The notes beneath the pieces are model-generated. The model searched no databases and was not told the origin of the DNA. It worked only from the letters and a program-made list of their open reading frames with translations. Shown here one piece after another: positions 1-9,685 of a stretch of 64,000 nt of DNA. The first letter of the stretch is position 1, and each line of letters starts with the position of its first letter. The position numbers and the translations under genes were made by a program. Source of the DNA: Chitinophaga pinensis (lineage in GTDB: Bacteria; Bacteroidota; Bacteroidia; Chitinophagales; Chitinophagaceae); contig CAMDVD010000001.1 in the NCBI GenBank assembly GCA_945878115.1, forward strand, positions 124,001 to 188,000, written 5' to 3'.

Positions 1-3000
1 CATCTCCCATATTTGTATTTTTATTGGTCACTTTCATACCCGATGGAATTGGAATTTCGACCATTACATTTTCACCCGATTTGAATGCTTGTATGTCAAT
101 GGTAAAATCACAAGCAGTACCAGCAGTTACATTTTCTACTTGATTATTATTTTGCATAAAATAAGTGCGAACTGCAAATACAGAATCATGTATAACTGGT
201 GTTTGAATGGATTTCTCTTCAGACGTATTTAGAAACACATCGCCACCTATATGCTTGATTTGATATTGTGTGCCTTGCAATTGCATACGATAGGGGAAGG
301 TCTTTATTTTCAACGTATCATTAATCGTCAAAGTTGATTGAATAGGTTTTGTCGTATCTGTCAAAGCATCACTGGTTAAGGCTTCTATCATATTGGCTTT
401 TGCAAATGTGTTCAAATCTTTTTCGTATTCTCCACTGATTAATTTCTTGCGAAACAAGCTTATAAATTCTTTACCATAACTCGTATTTTTAAACAAGGAA
501 TAAGCCTTGAATAAATCGGATTTATAATCATAGAAGAAATTGTCATAATAAGGTCGCATGACATGTTGATTGATTTCTAAAAACACAGCATACAAATCAT
601 CATTCTTCACTGTTTCTTGTCTTACTGTTTTGTTTTGGTAATAATAAATTTTATCTGTCGTGCTCAAAAATTCATTGGACACTTTTTCATACATACTATT
701 GATATTGCCATCTACTGAACCAGATTTATTCAATACATAATAGGCATAGATTTTATCTGAAGTAGACAAGTCTTTATAATGCTGCATTAAATAATCTTTA
801 GCCCCATTAAAAATATTATTGACAAATCCATCTTGCATAGCAATATACGTAATCTCCATCGCATAAATAGTCATACGTTCATTTGAACCGTTTTTACGCC
901 ACCAACCAAAACTACCATTGTCGTTTTGCATATCGGCTAATCGTGAAAGCATACTATTGATTTCTTTATTGCTATTCACTTTCATGTTCAGCTTTTTCTG
1001 AATTCTTTGTTTCAATAATAAGCCGTACAACTTAGACGTAGTCTGCTCTACACAACCATATTCATATTTGTTCAACTCATTAATAGAAGCAACTACTTTT
1101 TCATACAAGGTATTATTGAATATCATGGTACCTTTTGTATTTGGTTCAATTTGTAAAGTATAGGTAGAATCTTTGTCCATCATCAAACATTGATTGGCAT
1201 CATATTTCATAGCTGTTGAAAAAACAGGAATATCAAAATGTTCGAAGTCTTTGTAATGTTCTTTGAAAATTAATCCGCCTTCAAAAGCAATGGTATCATT
1301 CGTTGCGGCTTCTATCCACAAACTATCTATATAGGTATTTTTGACACTAACTTGTTTGCTTAGTTTCTCTTGTTTATTGATGAGAATTTTTGTTTGAATA
1401 TGTAATGCATCACGAGTGAGATTCGCAAATTTTATTTTTGCTTGTAATAAATCTTCTTGGTAAAAATAACTTGGCACTATGCTCGTCGTCTGTAATGGTT
1501 TGTATACGCGTGTTTCGGCAGAATCAACACCATGCAACCAATGTTTTCCCATGCCTACGAAATAAGATTTCCAGGCTGTAATATTATCTGGCAATTTAAT
1601 CGTAAAGCCAGTCATACCTTTTTTATTGGTGATCAAATTCGGTTTCCAATAGCCAACATCACTAAATTTTTTGCGGATGCTTGACGCATTTTTATTTTGA
1701 ACAACTTGATCTATCAAGGAAGCATCAGCATAAATATTTTCTTCTTTTCTTTTTGCAAGGTATTCTGCTTCTCCATCCATCGATCCTTCTACTGAATATA
1801 AAGTTGTCGCAGATCCAGCTATTGTCAATGAACCGACTGCAGAAGCATTGCTTTCACTCCAATTATACATAGGGGCAGTCATATTCACATTAACATTAAC
1901 AACTGATGGTGCTGCACCTGCATCTACTGTATAATTATTTCCCCTCATTGGTCGAAAATCATCATCGGATGACATGTCGCTTGCTTTATATTCCTTCTTG
2001 CTTATTACTTGCTTATTGGTAGGAAATGGAGGTGCCATATTAGATGCACCTTCTGAATTATTATCATTTTCTTGCATTTCCTCCTTACTTATTTCATACA
2101 ACTGCCCTTGCATATTAATATAAAATTCTTTTCTTTTTAGAATCTCCTTTTTCTCTAATCCCATAAAGGCTTCCAACACAAATAAATAATTCTTTGTAAA
2201 CTCAACTTGACGAATGTATAAAGTAGTATAACCAGGTTTACTCAATTCAATAGAATAAATTTTTTCTTTGTCTTCTGGAAATGGAATTTCAAAATTCATG
2301 TCGGTCATCATAACCGTTTTTACCGCATCATTATTGTACATGATTTTCACTTCTACGTTATCTAGTTTGTCTCTCGTTTCTTTTTCATGCACACTCACTT
2401 TCAATATATTTCTTTGCGTTTTTCGTAAATACGCCATCAATCTAAAATCATTTTGTATCGACTCAAACAAAGGTGCAGTGACTGCTTTAGCTTGTAAAGT
2501 AGTATTCAAATCATACTCATTTTTATTCTCCATCAACAATGGTTCGAAGTGAGAAATTTTAAATTCTGGATGATAAATTTTGATTTGATATGTGGCTGGT
2601 ATCATGTCTAAAATTTCAAACAAACCATTGTTGTTGGTAACCGCACCATACTTAAATTTTCCATTTATTTCGGCATAAACCAATGTGCCAGGTAATGGCT
2701 GTTGGCTTCCATCCGTAATCATACCATGAAAATAAATATTGCCTCTAGTGCTACTGCTTGTCTGTTTTATTTTCTCTTTACTTTCAAACGGACTATCATA
2801 AAAAGGAAGTAAAGGAACTGCGTTCAATTCGGCATAAATTTTCAATGGTACTTCAATTTTCTCTTTATTAAATTTCTCTGTTTTTAGATAAGTGGGATTG
2901 ATATAAAAATCATCATTGTTGGTATGGTGCTGATTTTTTAAAATCGCCATTCTATTTTTATTGAAAAATAAATACACATCGAAAGGCTCTTGAATAGCTC

Positions 3001-6000
3001 GTCTATAAATAGTGGCCCATCCTCTAGATACATTTTGTATATAATCACATGCCTCAAAATGATTCTTGCTAATAATCCACATGGATTTTATATAGGTTGT
3101 ATCATTTTTATTTTCAATCATAAAACGACATATACCATCTTGGTAAGAAGCAGTATAATTCTGGTAAAAATTTTCATCTTCTACAATTTGCATTGCCTTT
3201 TCTGTTTGCGGTTTATACTGCATCGGTGCAGCAATTGGTTGTGGCAATAAAGTATCTGGTTTCAATAAAGTAAGTAAGGCATAAGGCTGCAATTGTGTTT
3301 CTCCAAAATGCAAAAATGCGCCTTTGGGTTCAGGCATTTTTTTAGGAATAAATTCTTTCAATATATTATCAAAATGATTAACAGTTTCAATGCCGGTTTG
3401 AATATTAAATGTTTTATTATTTACTTTTAAATGCGCTATGCTATTGGGTTTCAAAGGGCCTTGGACAAAATAATAGTCCCCATCGATATTCAATAATGGA
3501 ATGCCTGAAACTTGATAATATTTTTTATGTTCATTCCAATGTTCACTCAACATTTCTACCGAATCAGCATTAAAATTATTGGTAAATAAAAGTGTGCTAT
3601 ACAATAATTTTTTCTCTGCAGCATTCGGTTCCAAAATTGGTAATGAATCTGAAATATTTAAAAAACTTCCTTTAGTTTTTATGCTATCGATATTGATTCC
3701 AAAAATGTGTTTGGTATTTTTTAGCAGCTCGATATTATTCCAAGTATACAATTTATCAAAATAGCGAAATGACATTTTATGTTTGCCTTCTGTGCCAACA
3801 AAAGAATAAGTAGCGTTCGCATTTATATCGCTTATATAAATTGGTTGATCATCCAATAGAATATATTTTGGAGAGTATAAAATATCCTTTAGCGTAATGC
3901 ATAACGTAAACTCTGGCTGTGCTTGTTGCTTTTTTATTTTCAATTCTGTGCGTTCATGCTCTGGATATTTTAATTGGTAGTATTCATTTTTACGTAGATT
4001 AAAACGAGCGAAATGGGCATTCTTCAAAACATAATTTGCAGATGCTACTAAAGCAGAAATTTGTACATAGTCTCTACTCAACACCGGTTTAGTAATTATT
4101 TTATTTTTATACACTTCAGGAATGTCGATATACGGTGGTTCTATATTTTCGGCAAATGCCGCATTGGCAGCGTATGCAGCAATATTAACTTTTCGTTTCG
4201 GATTGTTTTTATAATCCAATACAGTAAGTGCAACACCAATTGAATCGCCAGGTAAGGCAGTTGCAGGAATTGTTTTTTGAAAATGTAAAATATTTTTTTC
4301 TGGTACAAAACGCATTTCATAAAAATTATCTACTATGCCATTTTGTAAATTGGTGGTCAAAATAATTTTGTACTCATCTGCCGATTTATCCAACATAGAA
4401 AAGCTAAGTGTATTGCTTTCCCCTGATTTTACGACCTTGTCTTTTTTGTAAATTTTATAATGAACGGGTTCCGCAAATGGATATTGAAAAGAAATTTGAA
4501 TGCTATCACCACTTCGTTTTCCCTTCAATTTAGTCATCTCTAATTTGTTATAAGTAATATTGATAACTGTTTTAAACGAATCCTTATCCATGATCATCGC
4601 ACTAGTTTCTAGTGGATTTAATTGATAATGAAAAGGCGTTGTGATTTTCTTTTTTGTGATGGTGTCGCCATTGCCAAATGTCATGAAATAGTAGGTTCTT
4701 GCGGTATCTTTTAAGTTGTATAAATTACGAACATGTAAGGAATCTTCTTGCTGAAAAAATAATAATTTTTCTTTTTGTGTATACTTTACAAATTGTTTTG
4801 AAATTACTTTTTTCTCAAATGTCAATGGATCTATAAAGATGGCATCCAATGTATATCGCGCATTTGCTTTGGGTAAAATATTCGAAGGAATTACGGTTTC
4901 AATAAAATTTTCATACTCAATGGTAGTATCTTTTTCATACCAGTTTTCTTTTTGTTTATTGGTTAAAGTAAGACTGTCTGTCAACAATTCTATAATCTCG
5001 TTTATACGTAAATTATAATGCACCCTAGTACCTTGCACAGGAAACCCATTCATGTCTTTTGCTGTTGCAAAAAAGTTGATATCATCGCCAGCATAAAATA
5101 AATCGGTAGGCATATCCAAAGCATATTTATTTTTATTGAGTTCATACTCTTGTAATTTGAAGGAACCATTTTTGATAAAAGATCTACCCAATTTTGTATA
5201 GCGAAGTTGTACTTGAAAATCTCTATCCAATTTTAAAGTATCTGGAATTTTCCATGTATAAAGGAATGCACCAGGTGATTTTCGTTTCAATTGTTTGGTC
5301 AAATAAAATTGTTGATTCGGTTCTGAAATATACAATTTGGCATTTTTTCGTAATGGGTTACCATTTTTAAAGTTAACAAGGAAAGCCTTTAAATTCAAGG
5401 TGTCTATGGGTTTGTATATTGGTTTGTCGAAGAGAATATAACCAGGTGAATTCAAGACTGCATTACGGTTGTCATAATAATTTTCTGGGGGTGTTTCTTT
5501 TTCTGCAATGTTTATTTCGCATCGAAAAACATATACTTCGTCCGCATAAGCAATTCGGATGAAACAATCTTTATGCGTTTTATTTTTATCGGCGATTATT
5601 TTTTTAGGAAAGCTGTAACCACCATATCCTGGATCATATAAAATTTCTGTGCCATCTAAATCTAGTTTGGCGTCTTGGATTAGCTTTTTAGATTTGGTCA
5701 ATGAAAAATATAAAATTACATCATCTTCAATCACTTTAGGCGTGATTACAAAAGGCGTTTTATACACATAAGAATAGTTAATAATATTGTTGGTTATGTT
5801 GGCGATTAAAAAATTACCAACGGGCAATGTATCCGCTTTGTATTTTTTGATAGGATATTCTCGAAAGGGTTTGGTGAAGAGGAAATCGGAGTCGCGTATG
5901 GTATATGCTCGTAATGCAAATTTCACTTGTTCGTCGTTGAGCTTGTACACATGTATCATGGTATCCTGTTGTATTAGCTCTGTAATTTTTTGTGCGTTTG

Positions 6001-6052
6001 CATATTGAAAAATAAATAGCAAGGCGCAAATAATTTGTTTCGTCTTCGTCAT
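1..6052 (-). CDS. Alpha-2-macroglobulin family protein, partial (3' end beyond window)
   Basis: My own translation from the ATG at 6052 reads open for about 2017 codons to the left edge, so the C-terminus is missing. A Sec signal peptide (about residues 1-20, ending ANAQ) is followed by macroglobulin-like beta domains, a carboxypeptidase-regulatory-like insert (about residues 1103-1160) and the A2M domain (GMTGFTIKLPDNITAWK). The thioester motif is intact: Cys1667-Val-Glu-Gln (1043-1054), within the YGCVEQTTS context usual for bacterial A2M. The NGSFGWW segment of the thioester domain follows. Bacterial A2Ms are thought to trap foreign proteases at the cell envelope and lie in the periplasm or on the outside; that role is known for the family, not shown here. 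The start is supported by the signal peptide. No pbpC partner is visible, though one could lie beyond the edge. Confidence 0.85.
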   Translation of the reverse strand, partial: MTKTKQIICALLFIFQYANAQKITELIQQDTMIHVYKLNDEQVKFALRAYTIRDSDFLFTKPFREYPIKKYKADTLPVGNFLIANITNNIINYSYVYKTPFVITPKVIEDDVILYFSLTKSKKLIQDAKLDLDGTEILYDPGYGGYSFPKKIIADKNKTHKDCFIRIAYADEVYVFRCEINIAEKETPPENYYDNRNAVLNSPGYILFDKPIYKPIDTLNLKAFLVNFKNGNPLRKNAKLYISEPNQQFYLTKQLKRKSPGAFLYTWKIPDTLKLDRDFQVQLRYTKLGRSFIKNGSFKLQEYELNKNKYALDMPTDLFYAGDDINFFATAKDMNGFPVQGTRVHYNLRINEIIELLTDSLTLTNKQKENWYEKDTTIEYENFIETVIPSNILPKANARYTLDAIFIDPLTFEKKVISKQFVKYTQKEKLLFFQQEDSLHVRNLYNLKDTARTYYFMTFGNGDTITKKKITTPFHYQLNPLETSAMIMDKDSFKTVINITYNKLEMTKLKGKRSGDSIQISFQYPFAEPVHYKIYKKDKVVKSGESNTLSFSMLDKSADEYKIILTTNLQNGIVDNFYEMRFVPEKNILHFQKTIPATALPGDSIGVALTVLDYKNNPKRKVNIAAYAANAAFAENIEPPYIDIPEVYKNKIITKPVLSRDYVQISALVASANYVLKNAHFARFNLRKNEYYQLKYPEHERTELKIKKQQAQPEFTLCITLKDILYSPKYILLDDQPIYISDINANATYSFVGTEGKHKMSFRYFDKLYTWNNIELLKNTKHIFGINIDSIKTKGSFLNISDSLPILEPNAAEKKLLYSTLLFTNNFNADSVEMLSEHWNEHKKYYQVSGIPLLNIDGDYYFVQGPLKPNSIAHLKVNNKTFNIQTGIETVNHFDNILKEFIPKKMPEPKGAFLHFGETQLQPYALLTLLKPDTLLPQPIAAPMQYKPQTEKAMQIVEDENFYQNYTASYQDGICRFMIENKNDTTYIKSMWIISKNHFEACDYIQNVSRGWATIYRRAIQEPFDVYLFFNKNRMAILKNQHHTNNDDFYINPTYLKTEKFNKEKIEVPLKIYAELNAVPLLPFYDSPFESKEKIKQTSSSTRGNIYFHGMITDGSQQPLPGTLVYAEINGKFKYGAVTNNNGLFEILDMIPATYQIKIYHPEFKISHFEPLLMENKNEYDLNTTLQAKAVTAPLFESIQNDFRLMAYLRKTQRNILKVSVHEKETRDKLDNVEVKIMYNNDAVKTVMMTDMNFEIPFPEDKEKIYSIELSKPGYTTLYIRQVEFTKNYLFVLEAFMGLEKKEILKRKEFYINMQGQLYEISKEEMQENDNNSEGASNMAPPFPTNKQVISKKEYKASDMSSDDDFRPMRGNNYTVDAGAAPSVVNVNVNMTAPMYNWSESNASAVGSLTIAGSATTLYSVEGSMDGEAEYLAKRKEENIYADASLIDQVVQNKNASSIRKKFSDVGYWKPNLITNKKGMTGFTIKLPDNITAWKSYFVGMGKHWLHGVDSAETRVYKPLQTTSIVPSYFYQEDLLQAKIKFANLTRDALHIQTKILINKQEKLSKQVSVKNTYIDSLWIEAATNDTIAFEGGLIFKEHYKDFEHFDIPVFSTAMKYDANQCLMMDKDSTYTLQIEPNTKGTMIFNNTLYEKVVASINELNKYEYGCVEQTTSKLYGLLLKQRIQKKLNMKVNSNKEINSMLSRLADMQNDNGSFGWWRKNGSNERMTIYAMEITYIAMQDGFVNNIFNGAKDYLMQHYKDLSTSDKIYAYYVLNKSGSVDGNINSMYEKVSNEFLSTTDKIYYYQNKTVRQETVKNDDLYAVFLEINQHVMRPYYDNFFYDYKSDLFKAYSLFKNTSYGKEFISLFRKKLISGEYEKDLNTFAKANMIEALTSDALTDTTKPIQSTLTINDTLKIKTFPYRMQLQGTQYQIKHIGGDVFLNTSEEKSIQTPVIHDSVFAVRTYFMQNNNQVENVTAGTACDFTIDIQAFKSGENVMVEIPIPSGMKVTNKNTNMGD

Positions 6053-6309
6053 AGTTGTTTTTTTCTTTTTAAAAAGAATTCCCTTTTTAAATAAGGATGA
6101 ATAATAAATTAAAGATAAGGTTTGATTAAATAAAATAGCTTCAAGTGCTCGAAAAGATTGGATTTTATGCCTTTCCAACACCTAAATTTCTATTTCGAAA
6201 ACTGCAGATGCAGTTTTACTTTTCTTTTCACAAATACTGGAAAAAATATTTTGGATAACGAGTATATGTGGTTTTTATTTTATGTCTAGGTAATTGAATA
6301 AGCCTCAGA

Positions 6310-6477
6310 AATATTTCGGTTGGTGAGACACACAACCGATAGGGCAACGGAGTTGAAACGTTTGGTGAGTAATGATTTTAAATACCGAGCTAATTATCCT
6401 ATAAGGTTTTCAAAACCTTATAGGATTGCTTTTCAATCGGACATTCCGTCGGCTGGTCCCCACCAAACGAAACCCTG
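6310..6477. repeat. Composite intergenic repeat (GGTTGG hairpin A, palindrome, diverged inverted copy D)
   Basis: This 431-base gap between two minus-strand genes holds no credible gene. Copy A (6316-6339) is a hairpin with TCGGTTG/CAACCGA arms. Its reverse complement aligns over about 37 bases with copy B near 51584 and copy C near 59905. A weaker copy in the other orientation (D, about 6440-6477) lies on the far side. Between them, 6396-6426 is a perfect inverted repeat with 15-base arms and one central base. The arrangement resembles a small non-autonomous element, but no target-site duplication was established. Confidence 0.6.
6396..6426. repeat. Perfect 31-bp palindrome, copy 1
   Basis: Arms ATCCTATAAGGTTTT and its reverse complement are separated by a single C. 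Copy 2 at 24576-24608 has the same arms extended to 16 bases with a central T. Both lie downstream of a gene's stop codon (the M3 peptidase here). There is no T-run after the stem, so it does not look like a classical terminator. Confidence 0.8.
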
Positions 6478-6483
6478 AGCTCC

Positions 6484-8217
6484 TTAAGAAGCTTTTTCAA
6501 ACAAAGCTTGCATTTCATTTTTGACAAACTCACTCAATGCTTTCACATTGTTCGCCGAAAAATCAAAGCTAATGCCAGCCGTTGTATATAATTCTTTTAA
6601 GGATTGTGTATAGCCTTTACTCAATGCCAACATGTAGTTGTCTAAGGTAAGTTCCTTATCCGTTTTGTATTGTTTCCACATTGCCAATGCACCCAGTTGG
6701 GCTATGCCATATTCGATATAATAAAATGGCACTTCAAATAAATGCAATTGTTTTTGCCAAAGAATACTTCGATTTGCTTCTAATCCATTCCAATCTAAAT
6801 TGCGTGGAGAAAATTCTTGGTGTATACTTAGCCATGCGTCTTTACGCTCTGTTTGCGTATGCCCAGGATGTGTATATAACCAATGTTGAAATTTATCTAT
6901 AATGGCAATCCATGGAAAAATAGATAATGCTCGTTCTAATTCTTCTGTTTTTGCACGAGTCAATTCATTGTCATTTTTATAAAATAAATGCCATTCATCC
7001 ATGCTAAATAACTCCATGCTCATGCTCGCCAACTCTGCCATTTCCATTGGGTATTCTTTGAAAGCACTAAGTTTTAAAGGATGGCTTAAAAAAGAATGCA
7101 GGGCATGTCCGCCTTCGTGCATCATGGTTACAACGTCATCTGCAGTGCCAGCTGCATTCATAAAAATAAAAGGAGCGCCAGTTTCTGCTAAAGGACAATT
7201 ATAACCTCCGGGTGCTTTTCCTTTTCTACTTTCCAAATCAAATTGATGAAGGCTTTGCATTTTACGCAAGCAATCGCCAAAGTAAGGGCGAAGGTTGCTG
7301 AATGCTTGTATGGATTTCTCCAATAATTCTTGTCCGTCTGCGAAAGGTGCTAATGGCAATTGCCCTATCGGTTCTGCGTCTATATCATAAGGTCTTAATA
7401 CCTCTACATTCAATTGTTTTTGTTTGTGACTATATAGATCTTCCACCAATGGTAGGATAAATTCTTTGATAGATGCATGGAAGTTTTCGCAATCAGCAAC
7501 CGTATAATCAAAGCGACCCAGCTCTTCAAATTTGTAATCTCGATAATTCGCAAAGCCAGCATTCAAGGCTATTTGGTGGCGTTTTGCAAGAAGCTCGTCA
7601 AATAAATTATTTAGTGTTTCTTTATCTTCTTTTCGTCGTGCAGCCACTTGATGATAAACAGCTTCCCGTTTAGTTCTATCGCTCAACATTAAAAACTTGG
7701 CAGCTTGTTGCAAAGTATATTCTTGTTCGTCAATGGTCACACTCATCTTGCCAGTGATAGCACCATATTGTTGTGCTAAGACACTCAATTCAGCACTCAA
7801 GGCAATATTGTTTTCATGAAATAATTCTATGTCTTTTTTTACGCTACGCAAATAGGTGAAATAAGTTTCTGCATCCAATTCAGTTACAAAAGGCGAAGCC
7901 ATCAATTTTTTATTGAGTGCATCGGCATACGGTTTGATGTGTGGTTCTATTTCCATACAGAAAAAAGTAAAAGATTCTTCCAAGGCTTTGTCTTCTGTAT
8001 TGCAAGTCATTTTTATTTGACGCCAACAAGCATCTTCACTAACGACAGCTTGTATTTCACTCACATCTTCTAACCATTTTTCGAGCTCGGCTTTGCTTTG
8101 AATCTCTCTTGTAGCAAGTGTTTCAAAGAAAGGTTGCAAGTTTGCCCAATCTGTAATGATAAAATCTTTGGGTATAAAATGACGGGCTATTTTCTGTATA
8201 TCTGCGCTTAGGTTCAT
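6484..8217 (-). CDS. M3 family oligoendopeptidase (PepF-like)
   Basis: A 577-residue cytoplasmic metallopeptidase of family M3, which cleaves short peptides. The zinc motif HEGGH is at residues 367-371 (His367, Glu368, His371). The third ligand is probably Glu395 in the segment EMAELASMSME, at the usual spacing. There is no signal peptide. Length and motif order fit an oligoendopeptidase F type enzyme (typically 560-600 residues), and the N-terminal half is the helical cap domain. It is a single gene: upstream lies a low-complexity tract, downstream a composite repeat. The exact subfamily was not determined. Confidence 0.9.
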   Translation of the reverse strand: MNLSADIQKIARHFIPKDFIITDWANLQPFFETLATREIQSKAELEKWLEDVSEIQAVVSEDACWRQIKMTCNTEDKALEESFTFFCMEIEPHIKPYADALNKKLMASPFVTELDAETYFTYLRSVKKDIELFHENNIALSAELSVLAQQYGAITGKMSVTIDEQEYTLQQAAKFLMLSDRTKREAVYHQVAARRKEDKETLNNLFDELLAKRHQIALNAGFANYRDYKFEELGRFDYTVADCENFHASIKEFILPLVEDLYSHKQKQLNVEVLRPYDIDAEPIGQLPLAPFADGQELLEKSIQAFSNLRPYFGDCLRKMQSLHQFDLESRKGKAPGGYNCPLAETGAPFIFMNAAGTADDVVTMMHEGGHALHSFLSHPLKLSAFKEYPMEMAELASMSMELFSMDEWHLFYKNDNELTRAKTEELERALSIFPWIAIIDKFQHWLYTHPGHTQTERKDAWLSIHQEFSPRNLDWNGLEANRSILWQKQLHLFEVPFYYIEYGIAQLGALAMWKQYKTDKELTLDNYMLALSKGYTQSLKELYTTAGISFDFSANNVKALSEFVKNEMQALFEKAS

Positions 8218-8249
8218 GGATGTTTATTTTTCGCGGCGAAGATATATCT

Positions 8250-8440
8250 CAAATCCCAAAGGGGAAAATCCCAAATTCTAAATTCTAAATTCTAAATTCT
8301 AAATTCTAAATTCGAATTTTGAAAAAATCAAATTCCAAAGTAAAAATCCCAAATTCCAAATTCCAAAGTCGAAATTCAAATACTTACGCCTTACGCCTTA
8401 CAACTTATGCCTTTCTTAATACTAACTACTAACTTCTCAT
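8250..8440 (+). repeat. G-poor two-block low-complexity tract 1
   Basis: Block 1 consists of heptamer-like AAATTCT and AAATTCC repeats (a clean AAATTCT run at about 8273-8312). Block 2 consists of ACTTACGCCTTA and ACTAACTACTA repeats. The plus strand has few G residues. The same block order occurs at 22279-22384, 26156-26370 and 36370-36535, each time before a plus-strand gene. Confidence 0.75.
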
Positions 8441-8458
8441 TATCAAATAATCTTTATT

Positions 8459-8466
8459 TACATTTG
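8459..8466 (+). promoter_or_regulatory. Putative Bacteroidota -7 box
   Basis: TACATTTG fits the TANNTTTG consensus and ends 18 bases before the ATG at 8485. No convincing -33 TTTG partner was seen, because the low-complexity tract occupies that region. Confidence 0.45.
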
Positions 8467-8484
8467 CCCAATTAATTGTAGCAC

Positions 8485-9579
8485 ATGAAAAAAGCTTATG
8501 TAATACTTATAGCCCTCTTTTGTTGGGCTGGCTGTAAGACTGCCGTACAAGATGGATTTGTGGTGAATGGAACTATTGAAAATCTAGACCATGGACAAGT
8601 TTACTTTGCCAAATCAGGTGATGTGCCACAAGTGGATACGGTAGCGGTTGTGAAAGGACATTTTACTTACAAAGGAAAACTAAGTGAACCAACAGTTTAC
8701 ATGGTTAATCTCGGCGAAAATCAACCTTCCTCTTTTGTGATATTAGAAAATGGAACGACCACTTTGACTTATAAAAATAATGAGCCGAATAGTATACAAG
8801 TCAAAGGTGGGGATGATGAAAATGTGTATTTCGCTTTCTTGCTTTCTTGCAAACCTTTGTATGATAAAATGGATTCTATTGATCAATTGGCACATGCGCA
8901 ATCCGAAGATGCAGGCATAATGCAGAATTTGAAGTTTACGTATTTTCAATTGGATAGTACTTTAAAAGACAAACAATATCATTTTATCATGGACACAAAA
9001 CCTTGTGTCGCCACTGCTTTTATGGGTATCAATTATCTCAATGAAAAAATGGATAAGACTTTAGAAGACGTAGAAAAAATATACAACAAACTAGATCCTA
9101 CCATACAGAAAACTTATATGGGCACTAAGATTGCAGCTTTGGCCAAGCAATTGAAAGCAACGTCTATTGGACAAGTTGCTCCCGATTTTTCGCTACCAGA
9201 TGCAGCTGGGAAAATGGTTTCCTTATCTTCTTTCAAAGGTAAAATCACATTGCTAGATTTTTGGGCAAGTTGGTGCGGTCCTTGTCGCGCAGAGAACCCA
9301 AATGTAGTAGCAGCCTATACTAAATTTCACCCGAAGGGATTTGATATTTTAGGTGTTTCGCTCGATGACCAAAAAACACAATGGCAAAGCGCAATCAAAA
9401 AAGATGCACTTCCTTGGACGCATGTGAGTGATTTGAAAGGATGGAATTCGGATGTGGCACAACTCTATGGCATACAGTCTATACCTTCTAATTTATTATT
9501 GGATAAAAATGGTGTAATCCTTGCCAAAGGCTTACGTGGTGCAGAATTAGATGCCAAATTAAACGAACTCATTAAATAA
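8485..9579 (+). CDS. TlpA-family thiol-disulfide oxidoreductase lipoprotein with DUF4369 domain
   Basis: 364 residues. A lipoprotein signal peptide ends in the lipobox WAGC (Cys17), so the protein should be membrane-anchored and face the periplasm. Residues about 25-120 form a DUF4369 domain, followed by a helical linker. The C-terminus is a thioredoxin/AhpC-TSA-like TlpA domain with the redox motif WCGPC at residues 263-267 (Cys264, Cys267). Such proteins reduce or isomerise disulfides in envelope proteins; the substrate is unknown. A paralogue with the same plan follows 106 bases downstream in the same direction. Confidence 0.88.
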   Translation: MKKAYVILIALFCWAGCKTAVQDGFVVNGTIENLDHGQVYFAKSGDVPQVDTVAVVKGHFTYKGKLSEPTVYMVNLGENQPSSFVILENGTTTLTYKNNEPNSIQVKGGDDENVYFAFLLSCKPLYDKMDSIDQLAHAQSEDAGIMQNLKFTYFQLDSTLKDKQYHFIMDTKPCVATAFMGINYLNEKMDKTLEDVEKIYNKLDPTIQKTYMGTKIAALAKQLKATSIGQVAPDFSLPDAAGKMVSLSSFKGKITLLDFWASWCGPCRAENPNVVAAYTKFHPKGFDILGVSLDDQKTQWQSAIKKDALPWTHVSDLKGWNSDVAQLYGIQSIPSNLLLDKNGVILAKGLRGAELDAKLNELIK

Positions 9580-9685
9580 TAAACTACTTTTGATTACATG
9601 GCATGCGGCACGACAAACGTAGGCAGACCAATACCAAATTATTCCGATCTTTTTGACTTCAATAAAAAATAAGCCAACTTAACAA

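Noticed and set aside
6396-6426. Intrinsic terminator for the M3 peptidase gene
   Set aside because: The stem is AT-rich with a one-base loop and no T-run follows on either strand.
8250-8440. CRISPR array
   Set aside because: Repeat units are 7-12 bases, contiguous and degenerate, with no spacers and no cas genes.
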